Positions 46,437-55,834 of a DNA stretch of 64,000 nucleotides are shown in pieces. The notes beneath the pieces were generated by a model. It was not told where the DNA came from, did not search any database, and saw only the letters and a list, made by a program, of their open reading frames with translations. Both the position numbers and the translations under genes were made by a program. The DNA comes from Bacteroidales bacterium (GTDB lineage Bacteria; Bacteroidota; Bacteroidia; Bacteroidales; UBA3663), in NCBI GenBank assembly GCA_017449065.1, contig JAFSKF010000029.1:1-64000 (forward strand), in the 5' to 3' direction. Numbering within the stretch: the first letter of the stretch is position 1; each line of letters begins with the position of its first letter.

Positions 46437-47222
46437 ATGCGTTATTTCATCTATCTGAAATATGATGGAACCAATTACCACGGATGGCAAAGTCAGCCGA
46501 ATGCGGTATCGGTTCAAGAAACTATAGAAAAGAAGCTCTCGATGCTATTGCGTCGAGAGCTAACTATTGTAGGTGCCGGACGCACCGATGCCGGAGTTCA
46601 TGCCAGTTGCATGGTGGCGCACACAGAAATAGAAAATCTGGAAATGCCGCTTGACCAACTGACGTTCAAACTGAATCAGGTGCTTCCGCCCGACATTCTG
46701 ATTACACGGATCGTCCCGGTAACCCCAGAAGCGCACGCCCGGTTTTCGGCCACCTCGCGCACGTACCGTTATTATATTACCACGGGGAAACCGTTGTTCA
46801 ACCGGGCCTATGCCATGCGGATCTTCGAACCGTTGGACATCGAACTTATGAATCATGCCAGTGCAAAACTTTTCTGTTACGAGGATTTCACTTCGTTCAG
46901 CAAATTGCACACCGACACGAAAACAAACATTTGCCATATTGAGGAGGCATTCTGGGCTGAAAGAGAGCCGGATGCCTGGGAAGATCCGAATGCCAAACAT
47001 TACGTCTTCACCATTACGGCCGACCGCTTTTTACGCAATATGGTCCGAGCGATTGTAGGAACCTTACTACAAGTGGGAAAACATCGGATGACCATCAAGG
47101 AATTTGCCGAAGTGATTGAAGGCAAGAACCGGTGTATTGCAGGAGACAGCGTGGCCGCGCAAGGTCTGTTTCTCGAAAATATCGAGTATCCGGAATCCTG
47201 CTTCCCAGAACTGACTTTTTGA
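46437..47222 (+). CDS. truA: tRNA pseudouridine(38-40) synthase
   Basis: The 261-residue enzyme makes pseudouridine in the anticodon stem of tRNAs. The catalytic Asp is in GAGRTDAGVHA (near residue 53). The N-terminus (YFIYLKYDGTNYHGWQ) and the later TADRFLRNMVR are canonical. It is packed 6 bases behind galK, an arrangement with no obvious functional link. Confidence 0.96.
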   Translation: MRYFIYLKYDGTNYHGWQSQPNAVSVQETIEKKLSMLLRRELTIVGAGRTDAGVHASCMVAHTEIENLEMPLDQLTFKLNQVLPPDILITRIVPVTPEAHARFSATSRTYRYYITTGKPLFNRAYAMRIFEPLDIELMNHASAKLFCYEDFTSFSKLHTDTKTNICHIEEAFWAEREPDAWEDPNAKHYVFTITADRFLRNMVRAIVGTLLQVGKHRMTIKEFAEVIEGKNRCIAGDSVAAQGLFLENIEYPESCFPELTF

Positions 47223-47255
47223 AACTAATACAAATCTCATAATACACTTTGTGAC

Positions 47256-49253
47256 ATGAAGAGACTAACTACGCTGGTATTGGCGACTCTGACTTCGACA
47301 GTCATAGCCAATACGCACACCTTTGACATTAACGTGAGCAAAACGGGGGCCGACATCCAGCCTACCATGTATGGTATCTTCCTCGAAGACATCAACTATG
47401 GTGCCGATGGCGGTTTATATGCCGAGATGGTGAAAAACCGCTCGTTCGAGTTTCCTCAGAGCCTGATGGGCTGGCGCGCTTTCGGCAAGTTCGAAGTCCG
47501 TGACGACGGACCCTTCGAAAAGAACCCGCATTATGTACGCCTTAGTAATCCGGGACATCCTCACAAGCATACCGGCATTGAGAACGAAGGTTTCTTCGGG
47601 ATCAGTGTCAAGCAGAACAAGAAATACCGTTTCAGTGTTTGGGCTCGCTGCCCGGAAGGTGGCAAGTCGAAGATTGAAGTGCAGCTGGTTGATAACGACA
47701 CGATGGGAGAAAACCAGTCGCAAGCTGGCACCAGCATCACCGTGGAAGGCAAAGAATGGAAAAAATACACAGCAATCATCGACAATAAACACACCAAAAA
47801 CGATTTGAGTCTGCGTCTCTTTTTGCGCCCTGCTGAGCGTGGAGCCGGTTTGGTGACCACCGACCTTGAGCACGTCAGCCTCTTCCCTACCGACACATGG
47901 AAAGGTCGCGAGAACGGTATGCGCAAAGATATCGCACAGGCTTTGAATGACCTGAAGCCGGGTGTATTCCGTTTCCCTGGTGGATGTATCGTGGAAGGCA
48001 CGGATCTGGAAAGCCGCTACCAATGGAAGAATACGATCGGACCAGTTGAGAACCGTCCACTGAACGAGAATCGCTGGCATTATACATTTGCTCACCGTTT
48101 CTATCCTGATTACTATCAGAGCTACGGGTTGGGCTTCTTCGAATATTTCCTGCTCTGCGAGGACTTCGGTTGCGAAGCTCTTCCGGTTTTGTCATGCGGT
48201 CTGTCCTGCCAATATCAGAATGATATCCGCGATGAAGCCAAAGTTCACGTTGCACTTGATGATCTGGATCCATACATTCAGGATGCCCTCGACCTGATCG
48301 AGTTCGCCAACGGAGACGCTTCTACAACCTGGGGTAAGGTTCGCGCCGACATGGGTCATCCGGAGCCTTTCAACCTGAAATTCCTGGGTATTGGCAACGA
48401 GCAGTGGGATTATAAGGATAATGCTGCCTATACGGCTCGTTTGAAGAAATTCCTGGATGTACTGAAGAAACAGCATCCCGAAATCAAATACATCGGCACT
48501 ACCGGTCCTGACAGCGAGGGCGAGAAGTTCGACATTCTCCAGCCTAAGATGAAACAGTTGAAAGTAGATCTGTATGACGAGCATTTCTATCGCAATGAGG
48601 AGTGGTTCCTGAACGGAGGAACGCGCTATGACAAATACGACCGCAAGGGTCCTGCTGTCTTCGCCGGCGAATATGCTTGCCATGGTAAAGGCAAAAAGTG
48701 GAATCATTTTGAGGCGTCTCTCTACGAAGCCGCCTTTATGACAGGCTTCGAGCGCAATGCCGACATTGTTCACATGACCACCTACGCACCTTTGCTCGCT
48801 CACGAGAAAGGCTGGCAATGGCGTCCTGACCTGATCTGGTTCAACAATGCCAATTGCGTGAAGACGTGCAGCTACTACATTCAGCAACTGTACGGCAAGT
48901 ATCGCGGTGATAAGGTTCTGAAACTGACAGAAGGTAAACTGCCGGTTGCCGGACAAGAAGGACAGGACGGACTGTTTGCTTCTGCCTGCATCGATGAGAC
49001 ACGCAATGCCATCATTATAAAAGTGGCAAACACCGGCGATGAGGCACAATCGCTAAACCTGAACTTTACGGGTAAGAAAAAAGATCTGGTATTCAAAAAA
49101 CTTGAGATCATTACCCTGCACACCGACAATATGAACGAGGAAAACACCTTGGAAAATCCGTATCTGGTGACCCCGAAACTGGAATTACAGAAACCTGACA
49201 ACATGGTGGTGGTTCCAGCCAAGTCGTTCCAGATCTACGTTTATAACCGCTAA
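47256..49253 (+). CDS. Exported GH51 alpha-L-arabinofuranosidase with a CBM-like module
   Basis: The 665-residue enzyme has a signal peptide (to about VIA). A carbohydrate-binding-like beta-sandwich lies at about 60-210 (KYRFSVWARCPEGGKSKIEVQ), followed by the GH51 barrel and a C-terminal beta domain. The acid/base Glu is in GIGNEQWDY and the nucleophile Glu in FAGEYACHGKG. It removes arabinofuranose side chains from arabinan or arabinoxylan. A second, unrelated-length GH51 gene follows after 34 bases, so the two form an arabinose-releasing pair. Confidence 0.92.
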   Translation: MKRLTTLVLATLTSTVIANTHTFDINVSKTGADIQPTMYGIFLEDINYGADGGLYAEMVKNRSFEFPQSLMGWRAFGKFEVRDDGPFEKNPHYVRLSNPGHPHKHTGIENEGFFGISVKQNKKYRFSVWARCPEGGKSKIEVQLVDNDTMGENQSQAGTSITVEGKEWKKYTAIIDNKHTKNDLSLRLFLRPAERGAGLVTTDLEHVSLFPTDTWKGRENGMRKDIAQALNDLKPGVFRFPGGCIVEGTDLESRYQWKNTIGPVENRPLNENRWHYTFAHRFYPDYYQSYGLGFFEYFLLCEDFGCEALPVLSCGLSCQYQNDIRDEAKVHVALDDLDPYIQDALDLIEFANGDASTTWGKVRADMGHPEPFNLKFLGIGNEQWDYKDNAAYTARLKKFLDVLKKQHPEIKYIGTTGPDSEGEKFDILQPKMKQLKVDLYDEHFYRNEEWFLNGGTRYDKYDRKGPAVFAGEYACHGKGKKWNHFEASLYEAAFMTGFERNADIVHMTTYAPLLAHEKGWQWRPDLIWFNNANCVKTCSYYIQQLYGKYRGDKVLKLTEGKLPVAGQEGQDGLFASACIDETRNAIIIKVANTGDEAQSLNLNFTGKKKDLVFKKLEIITLHTDNMNEENTLENPYLVTPKLELQKPDNMVVVPAKSFQIYVYNR

Positions 49254-49287
49254 GACAATTCGATTAACAGTTTAACACCTTTAACCG

Positions 49288-50886
49288 ATGAAGAAAATTC
49301 TGACATTGGCCGCTGCAATTGCAGCATTGGCAACGACGACGTCCGCTCAAGATGTGCAACTCGTCATCCATCCCGATCAGGCACAAAACGTGATTCCGAA
49401 GGAAATCTACGGACAGTTTGCCGAACACTTGGGACGCTGCATCTATGGCGGCATCTGGGTTGGCAAGGATTCCGATATTCCGAACATTGAGGGGTATCGT
49501 AAGGATGTGTTCGAGGCGCTGAAAGAACTGGAGGTGCCTGTAATGCGCTGGCCGGGCGGCTGCTTTGCCGATGAATATCACTGGATGGATGGTATCGGTC
49601 CGCAGGAGAACCGCCCAAGAATGGTGAACACCAATTGGGGTGGCACCGTGGAGGACAACAGTTTCGGCACACACGAATTTCTGAACCTCTGCGAAATGCT
49701 GGGCACAGAGCCGTATATTTCCGGCAATGTAGGCAGCGGAAGCGTGGAAGAAATGGCCAAGTGGGTCGAATATATGAATAGCGACACCAACAGCACGATG
49801 GCTGAACTGCGTCGTAAAAATGGACGGGAGAAACCTTGGAACGTGAAGTATTTCGGTGTAGGCAACGAAAGCTGGGGCTGTGGCGGCAACATGCACGTTG
49901 AATATTATGCTGACTTGTATCGCCGATACAACACCTACGCCCGCAACTACGGCAGCAACCGTCTGTTCCGCATTGCTTCGGGTGCCAATGCAGGCGATGC
50001 ACATTGGACAGAAGTCTGCATGAAGAAAATCGGAGCTGGCAACATGAACGGTCTTTCGGTTCACTATTATGCCGTGCGAGACTGGGGCACAATGAATGAC
50101 CCAATCACCGGTATCCCGATGGGCAAAAAAGGTTCTGCGCTGATTTACTCGAACCAGGAGTATTACGAGATTGTTTCGCAGGCCCTGAAAATTGAAGATG
50201 TTGTCAAGCGCCACATGCAGGTCATGGATAAGTACGACCCCAGAAAGCGTGTCGGCCTTATGGTGGATGAGTGGGGCACCTGGTTTAACGTAGAACCCGG
50301 CACCAATCCCGGCTGGCTGTATCAGCAAAGCACAATGCGCGATGCCGTGATTGCCGCTGCTTCGCTGAACATCTTCCACAAATACACCGACCGTATCCGC
50401 ATGGCGAACATCGCTCAGGTGGTGAATGTATTGCAGAGTATGGTGCTGACGAACGAAAAGAATCCCAAGGATGCCTGCATCGTCACTCCTACCTACTACG
50501 TGTTCAAGATGTACAAGAAGCACAAGGAAGCCACCTTTATTCCTGCCGATCTGACCTGCGAAAACATTCAGGTGAACGATAAGGAACAAGTGCCTGTAAT
50601 GACTACCACCCAGAGCATCAAGGACAATGTGATTACTGTCACACTCACCAACCTCGACGTTGCCAAAGAACACACGGCAATGGTGAGCATCGACGGCAAA
50701 CAGATTACCGCTGCAGCAGGCGAGATACTGACCACTAAGGATGTGCATGCTTACAACGATTTCGGCAAGGGCGATAATGTCAAGACCGCTCCTTACGAAG
50801 TGGCTAAGAAAAATCTGAAGAATGGAAAGATGACCGTAAGCGTTCCGGCTCACAGCATTGTGAACCTCACCTTGACCACAAAATAA
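49288..50886 (+). CDS. Exported GH51 alpha-N-arabinofuranosidase
   Basis: The 532-residue enzyme has a signal peptide (to about TSAQ) and the compact GH51 architecture, without the extra sugar-binding module of its neighbour. The acid/base Glu is in [11 protein letters not shown], the nucleophile in MVDEWGTWF, and [14 protein letters not shown] is a family motif. It probably complements the upstream enzyme on different linkages. The last 20 bases overlap the end of the GIY-YIG gene running the other way. Confidence 0.93.
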   Translation: MKKILTLAAAIAALATTTSAQDVQLVIHPDQAQNVIPKEIYGQFAEHLGRCIYGGIWVGKDSDIPNIEGYRKDVFEALKELEVPVMRWPGGCFADEYHWMDGIGPQENRPRMVNTNWGGTVEDNSFGTHEFLNLCEMLGTEPYISGNVGSGSVEEMAKWVEYMNSDTNSTMAELRRKNGREKPWNVKYFGVGNESWGCGGNMHVEYYADLYRRYNTYARNYGSNRLFRIASGANAGDAHWTEVCMKKIGAGNMNGLSVHYYAVRDWGTMNDPITGIPMGKKGSALIYSNQEYYEIVSQALKIEDVVKRHMQVMDKYDPRKRVGLMVDEWGTWFNVEPGTNPGWLYQQSTMRDAVIAAASLNIFHKYTDRIRMANIAQVVNVLQSMVLTNEKNPKDACIVTPTYYVFKMYKKHKEATFIPADLTCENIQVNDKEQVPVMTTTQSIKDNVITVTLTNLDVAKEHTAMVSIDGKQITAAAGEILTTKDVHAYNDFGKGDNVKTAPYEVAKKNLKNGKMTVSVPAHSIVNLTLTTK

Positions 50887-51595
50887 GATTGATTATCAAT
50901 AAAAAGATTGCTACCGACAGGGCAAAGATGAAGGACATCCAGAAATCTTTGTCCTGTCTGCTTTTATGCCGATCGAAGAACAGGGTACGTTCGGCATCCG
51001 TACTACGTTTTTGTCCGTTATGATTCCAATAGGCAATCTCGCGTTCAGCACCGATAGGCAGATTGCGCGCTTTTAACAAATCTGTCATAAACTTGGCATT
51101 CGTCTCCGATGCAGCTCCACGCGTGTAATTCAATGGAGGATCGTAAGTATTTATTAAATCAGAGAGTTGCTCCGAATCCCTCTTTGTCCAAAAAATCAGA
51201 TAGGTATTCTTTCGGATCCAGTCAGTTATTTCATATTCGTCAGCTGGCGTGTAGTTTTGCTCCAACTGTCCGTTGACACTTTTCCTACCACGGGTCCGGA
51301 ATCCGAAAAGCGCACCCAGACTTCGACGTATATCGTTTTTATAGGCCATCCCATTGATAAGATCGTAGTCGAGTGTCTGACGCAGCGAATCCGTTTCTCC
51401 AATATACAACACGTCGAACCCTTCACCCCCGACCTGCATACTGCAGCACACAGGGTGATGCGTTATCCGGCTGCACAACGGCAATGTGCACCGCTGACGC
51501 AATAAAAGCACATAAGTACCCGACTGACTGGGAAAGACCGGCATCATCGACCAATCTACCCACTGCGAATTGGTTAGTTCCAACGAATTAAGCAA
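50867..51595 (-). CDS. Membrane-anchored GIY-YIG domain protein
   Basis: The 242-residue protein carries a GIY-YIG-like domain: GTYVLLLR, a Cys-rich insertion of about 30 residues, then [26 protein letters not shown] and [13 protein letters not shown] follow. The C-terminus is one membrane helix (about 217-238), so the domain faces the cytosol as a tail-anchored protein. The start is unclear: a TTG at 51595 overlaps the upstream stop, and the first ATG is 16 codons later (51547). I prefer the TTG, since the first residues look like domain. Nuclease activity is not proven. Confidence 0.65.
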   Translation of the reverse strand: MLNSLELTNSQWVDWSMMPVFPSQSGTYVLLLRQRCTLPLCSRITHHPVCCSMQVGGEGFDVLYIGETDSLRQTLDYDLINGMAYKNDIRRSLGALFGFRTRGRKSVNGQLEQNYTPADEYEITDWIRKNTYLIFWTKRDSEQLSDLINTYDPPLNYTRGAASETNAKFMTDLLKARNLPIGAEREIAYWNHNGQKRSTDAERTLFFDRHKSRQDKDFWMSFIFALSVAIFLLIINLILWSR

Positions 51596-51743
51596 ATAAA
51601 ATCAGATAAAAAATAGTGAATAGCCCTATTACGATAGAGAGAAGAATTCCCGAAACCAAAGCGTGTTCGCCTTTTTGTGTCGTAAATTCTTCAATCTGCT
51701 CATCTATTGCCATACTCGAATTGTTACGTCTTCTGTTTTTCAT
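51588..51743 (-). CDS. Small one-helix membrane protein
   Basis: The 51-residue protein has a basic N-terminus (MKNRRRNNS), an acidic stretch (DEQIEEFTTQKGE) and a C-terminal hydrophobic helix ending at the last residue. It lies 8 bases overlapping the GIY-YIG gene, so the two are likely translated together and may interact in the membrane. No family is recognised. A TAACTTTG box (51768-51775) serves the pair. Confidence 0.6.
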   Translation of the reverse strand: MKNRRRNNSSMAIDEQIEEFTTQKGEHALVSGILLSIVIGLFTIFYLILFA

Positions 51744-51809
51744 ATTTCCTTTTGTAATTTGACGGTGCAAAGTTACGAAACATTTTCGAATCGTGCAACA
51801 AAATTCACA

Positions 51810-51826
51810 TGTTGTGCAACACAACA
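51810..51826. promoter_or_regulatory. Candidate operator upstream of the GIY-YIG pair
   Basis: TGTTGTG (51810-51816) and CACAACA (51820-51826) form a perfect 7-bp inverted repeat with a 3-bp centre, about 35 bp upstream of the -7 box. GTGCAACA occurs twice (51793-51800 and 51815-51822). This is the form of a dimeric repressor or activator site. The regulator is unknown. Confidence 0.4.
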
Positions 51827-51849
51827 ATCGGTTGTATTTGAGAATTTAT

Positions 51850-51883
51850 AAAAAATCCCTCAGCCATCAGGCTGAAGGATTCT
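51850..51883 (-). terminator. obgE terminator
   Basis: On the minus strand AATCCTTCAGCC (51870-51881) pairs with GGCTGAGGGATT (51854-51865) around a 4-base loop, then TTTTA. Confidence 0.85.
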
Positions 51884-51914
51884 TGTAATATCGTTGAAAA
51901 TTGCAGCAACCGGA

Positions 51915-53066
51915 TTACCAGTCTTCCTCAAGATCGTCATCGCGCAAGTCGGCAGGACTTACGCCCTCGATGGTGTAATCGTTCTTTCCATAGGGATCTT
52001 CCTCCACGTAATCGTCTTCCAGACCTCGGCTGACATCCAGATTCCGGTGTGTGAAAGTCTGAATACGATTGGATTCATCGGTCAGCATCGTCCACAGCAT
52101 ATCCTTGAGTTCATCGAGGCCCTTGCCTGCCACAGCCGAGATAAAAACCGTAGGAACACCGTCCGGCAACTCTTGACGCATTTCATCAATCAGTTGTTCG
52201 TCGAGCATATCGCACTTGGTGATAGCCAACAGACGCTGTTTGTCGAGCATCTCCGGATTGTAGGTTCCCAATTCGTTCAGTAAAATCTGATAATCCTTTC
52301 GGATATTGCTGCTGTCGGCAGGAATCATGAAAAGGAGTGTAGAGTTTCGTTCAATGTGGCGTAAGAATCGCAAGCCAAGCCCCTTCCCTTCCGATGCTCC
52401 TTCAATGATACCTGGAATATCGGCAATGACAAACGACCGGTTGTCCCGATAAGGCACCAGCCCCAAGTTGGGCTCCATCGTTGTGAAAGGATAATCGGCA
52501 ATCTTAGGCTTTGCAGCACTTACAGCGCTTAGCAGCGTACTCTTTCCGGCATTAGGGAAGCCGACAAGGCCGACATCTGCCAGCAGTTTCAGTTCGAGCA
52601 CTATACGACGCTCCTGACAAGGTTCGCCCGGTTGCGCATATCGCGGAGCCTGATTGGTGGATGTACGGAAGTGCCAGTTACCCAAACCGCCGCGTCCGCC
52701 TTTCAAAAGCACCACGCGCTGCTCGTCTTCCGTAATCTCTGCCAGATACTCTCCGGTTTCAGCATCATAGACCACCGTTCCGACTGGCACTTCAATCACG
52801 GCATTCTGTCCGTCCTTGCCAAACGATTTGTTTTCGCCGCCGGCTTGTCCGTCGGTAGCAAACACATGTCGCTGGTACCTGAGATGCAACAAGGTCCAAT
52901 AGTTGCGGTTGCCATGCAGAATGACAGATCCGCCCTTGCCGCCATCTCCTCCATCGGGTCCGCCTTTAGGAATATATTTGGCACGATGCAAGTGTGAACA
53001 TCCTCTGCCGCCCTTTCCCGAACGACAGTAAATTGTCACATAATCTACAAAGTTGGATTCTGCCAT
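51915..53066 (-). CDS. obgE: Obg-family ribosome-assembly GTPase
   Basis: The 383-residue protein has the glycine-rich Obg fold first ([12 protein letters not shown]), then a G domain with G1 [12 protein letters not shown]3 DIPGI and G4 TKCD. An acidic C-terminal tail ends [10 protein letters not shown]. It takes part in late 50S assembly and growth control. It is 21 bases downstream of adk on the same strand and is followed by a terminator, so adk-obgE is a short operon. Confidence 0.96.
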   Translation of the reverse strand: MAESNFVDYVTIYCRSGKGGRGCSHLHRAKYIPKGGPDGGDGGKGGSVILHGNRNYWTLLHLRYQRHVFATDGQAGGENKSFGKDGQNAVIEVPVGTVVYDAETGEYLAEITEDEQRVVLLKGGRGGLGNWHFRTSTNQAPRYAQPGEPCQERRIVLELKLLADVGLVGFPNAGKSTLLSAVSAAKPKIADYPFTTMEPNLGLVPYRDNRSFVIADIPGIIEGASEGKGLGLRFLRHIERNSTLLFMIPADSSNIRKDYQILLNELGTYNPEMLDKQRLLAITKCDMLDEQLIDEMRQELPDGVPTVFISAVAGKGLDELKDMLWTMLTDESNRIQTFTHRNLDVSRGLEDDYVEEDPYGKNDYTIEGVSPADLRDDDLEEDW

Positions 53067-53087
53067 AATGATATCTTTTTTATTTTT

Positions 53088-53663
53088 TCACACTGCGGCG
53101 TCGATAGCGGTTTTAATATCCGCATAAATGGCGTCGATGGATCCTACGCCCTGAATCTTGGCATACTTGCCTTCCTTCACGTAGAAATCCTTCAGTGGAA
53201 GAGTTTGCGAATAATAGGTCTCGAGGCGCTTCTTTGCGGTTTCCTCGTTGTCGTCTGCACGACCGGAAGTCTTGCCGCGTGCAATGATACGCTTAATGAG
53301 TTCGGCATCGTCAACTTCCAATCCGATCACCGTGCTGACCTGCTGTCCACGCTCAGCAAGCATCTTGTTCAGAGCCTCAGCCTGCGCGATGGTGCGTGGA
53401 AATCCGTCGAAGATTACACCTTTGATATCCTTTCCTTTAGAATCGAGCACCGATGCCAGAATGTCGATGATGAGCGAATCAGGCACCAGTTTGCCGTCGT
53501 TGATGTAGGCAGCAGCGGTCTTTCCGAGTTCGCTGCCAGCTTTGATCTCTGCACGGAGCACATCACCGGTCGAGATATGCTCAACGCCATACTCAGCAAT
53601 AATCTTGTCACTCTGTGTGCCTTTGCCGGAGCCTGGCGCACCAAAAATTACAATGTTCAACAT
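53088..53663 (-). CDS. adk: Adenylate kinase
   Basis: The 191-residue enzyme equilibrates ATP, AMP and ADP. The P-loop GAPGSGKGTQ lies at residues 7-16, FDGFPRT and GLEVDD follow, and the lid is short, without a zinc Cys set. I chose MLNIVIF (53663) over a start 15 codons upstream that would put the P-loop too far in. A TAACTTTG box lies at 53713-53720. obgE follows. Confidence 0.96.
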   Translation of the reverse strand: MLNIVIFGAPGSGKGTQSDKIIAEYGVEHISTGDVLRAEIKAGSELGKTAAAYINDGKLVPDSLIIDILASVLDSKGKDIKGVIFDGFPRTIAQAEALNKMLAERGQQVSTVIGLEVDDAELIKRIIARGKTSGRADDNEETAKKRLETYYSQTLPLKDFYVKEGKYAKIQGVGSIDAIYADIKTAIDAAV

Positions 53664-53767
53664 AACCAATAAAGAGTTTTTATACCTTAAATATGTCTTT
53701 TCTCCCAAGGTGCAAAGTTATTTAATTTTTTCGTTTCTTGCTGCATTTGGCAAGTTTTTTTAACGAT

Positions 53768-55318
53768 TTATTTTCGTAACACCTTGATTTTGCCACCTTT
53801 TTCTACCACGAAATGACAATTTGAAGGCAATTCCTGTCCTTTCGTCGTCAGCGGACGCCCCTGTAAATCGAAGTAACGTGCATGCGAAATCTTCCCCTCC
53901 GTTGCTTTGTCTGCAAAATCTCCGTCTTCAGCAGCCGAAGTCTTCACCTCCTGTATGCCCATCGGTTCCGCCAACTTCAGCGCCAGTTGCAATGCCACCT
54001 GGAAGTCGGGCATTCCATAGCCCACCAAAGAGTCGGGTGCCGCACTCTGCGATGCAGATTCGCGTACCACCTGACGAAGTTGTGCCGGCGTCAACGTGGG
54101 GGCGGCGCTCCACAGCGATGCCATCAGGCCGCAAAGGAAAGGGGCAGCATAGGAAGTACCATTGCCTGTGGCAGGTTCTCCTGTCAAAGCCGAAAGTATG
54201 TATGCCTGCTTGCCTCGACAAGCTACATCGGGCTTCACGTAAGGCGTCAGCCACCCGCGACTGGAGAAATCGCTGGCCACCCGGCTCGTATCGGTTGCTC
54301 CAATGGTAAATATATCCTCAACATTAGCCGGAAACGTGATCTTTCCCCACGTTGAGGAGGCTCTGCCTTCGTTGCCAGCCGAATTGATCACCAGCATTCC
54401 TTTCTTGGTCGCAATCTCTGCTCCCTTTGCAATAAAAGCCGTTCCTTGCAACAGTTCGTCGGTGGTATGATTGAAACGAGCATCGTCGAACTTATTATAA
54501 TAGCCCAATGAAGCCGTCAGCAGGTCGCTTCCCAAACTATCGGCCATCTCGGCTCCGGCCACCCAGGCATCTTCTTCAAAAGCAATTTCTCTGGGGGAAA
54601 ACTCGGTTCGTATCAGAAAGAACCGCGCATCGGGTGCCGTTCCCCAAATGCCGGTGGAACTGTCGGCAGCCATCAGCGAAAGGCACTGGGTGCCGTGTGT
54701 GGAGCTTTCGAAGAATGCAGTGCTGTCCTGATCGGTATAGAAATCGTGCCACCCGACCACTTTATCGTAAAGCACCGGATAGCGGGAGGCGTTGGTGTAA
54801 CCTCCGTCGAGCATTGTGATCAGCATGCCTTTTCCCCGATAGCCGGCATCATACAGCGCCTGTCCGTTCACTTCGAACATTGGAGTGCGGAATGATTCCA
54901 CCACCGAATCCGTCGGTACCGTTGTTTCCCAATCGCGCGACTTGGGTGCTGAAGAAACCGTCTCTTGACTTTCTACTGGCTCGATTTTCCGGACAAACGG
55001 GAACGCTGCTAATGCCGCCGAATCGATCGGTGTATTGTCATCATGACCCACCACAACAGTGTTGACCCACCGGCTGGTGACACAAATCCGATACCCGGCT
55101 TCGCGCAATGTCTGCAAATAGCGCGGCGAAACTGTTATGTCGGTGCTATCGAGCGCTATGCCCTGATTCGCTCTACGCTGCATCGCCCGCTCGCTAAGCG
55201 CACAATATGTGCTGCCTGCCTTGTCGGTCAGGTAAAGCCGATACTTCAAGTCTTGGGCACGCAAACCACAGATGCACATGATGCCAAGAACGTATAACCA
55301 GACGATGCGCTTACACAT
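53768..55318 (-). CDS. Secreted subtilisin-family serine protease (S8), candidate T9SS cargo
   Basis: The 516-residue protein has a signal peptide (to about LRAQ), a propeptide-like N-terminus and an S8 catalytic domain. The Asp is in MLDGGYTN, the His in SSTHGTQC and the Ser in GNGTSYAAP. The C-terminal ARYFDLQGRPLT...GGKIKVLRK segment resembles a type IX sorting domain, so PorU would process it. It follows ispF by 14 bases at the end of the aminotransferase-tex-ispF run. Confidence 0.85.
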   Translation of the reverse strand: MCKRIVWLYVLGIMCICGLRAQDLKYRLYLTDKAGSTYCALSERAMQRRANQGIALDSTDITVSPRYLQTLREAGYRICVTSRWVNTVVVGHDDNTPIDSAALAAFPFVRKIEPVESQETVSSAPKSRDWETTVPTDSVVESFRTPMFEVNGQALYDAGYRGKGMLITMLDGGYTNASRYPVLYDKVVGWHDFYTDQDSTAFFESSTHGTQCLSLMAADSSTGIWGTAPDARFFLIRTEFSPREIAFEEDAWVAGAEMADSLGSDLLTASLGYYNKFDDARFNHTTDELLQGTAFIAKGAEIATKKGMLVINSAGNEGRASSTWGKITFPANVEDIFTIGATDTSRVASDFSSRGWLTPYVKPDVACRGKQAYILSALTGEPATGNGTSYAAPFLCGLMASLWSAAPTLTPAQLRQVVRESASQSAAPDSLVGYGMPDFQVALQLALKLAEPMGIQEVKTSAAEDGDFADKATEGKISHARYFDLQGRPLTTKGQELPSNCHFVVEKGGKIKVLRK

Positions 55319-55332
55319 AGGCGGATGCTCCT

Positions 55333-55815
55333 TTATTGTTTCTCAATCAGCACAACTGCGTAGGCAGCAATACCTTCCTGTCGGCCAGTAAAGCCCAGTT
55401 TTTCGGTGGTGGTAGCCTTAATCGACACATCTTCGGCATCCACTTTCATCACCTGAGCCAGACACTGCTTCATTTCTTCGATGTGTGGATTGAGCTTCGG
55501 CCGTTCTGCCGCTACCGTAATATCGGCGTTGCCGAACTCATAGCCTTTGCTTCGCACAAGTTGCATCGTGTCGGCCAACAGCAACTTACTATCGACGTTC
55601 TTATACTTCGTATCTGTATCCGGAAAGTGATATCCGATGTCGCGCAGATTGGCAGCTCCTAACAGCGCATCGCACAAAGCATGAATCAGCACATCGGCAT
55701 CGCTGTGACCCAGCAGCCCCAGCGTATGCTCTATCTTGATGCCTCCCAGCCAAAGGTCGCGACCTTCCACCAGCTTATGCACATCGTAGCCGAAGCCCAC
55801 TCTTATCTTACTCAT
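55333..55815 (-). CDS. ispF: 2-C-methyl-D-erythritol 2,4-cyclodiphosphate synthase
   Basis: The 160-residue zinc enzyme forms the cyclic diphosphate in the non-mevalonate isoprenoid route. GFGYDVHKL gives the metal Asp and His, LGHSDADVLIHALCDALLGA the second metal site, and FTGRQEGIAAYA the C-terminus. It sits 19 bases behind tex and is probably in the same operon. Confidence 0.96.
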   Translation of the reverse strand: MSKIRVGFGYDVHKLVEGRDLWLGGIKIEHTLGLLGHSDADVLIHALCDALLGAANLRDIGYHFPDTDTKYKNVDSKLLLADTMQLVRSKGYEFGNADITVAAERPKLNPHIEEMKQCLAQVMKVDAEDVSIKATTTEKLGFTGRQEGIAAYAVVLIEKQ

Positions 55816-55834
55816 ATTATTATATTATTTAGAT

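Noticed and set aside
49264..50853. 529-codon minus-strand frame
   Set aside because: It is antisense to the second GH51 gene, which has clear catalytic motifs and a signal peptide.
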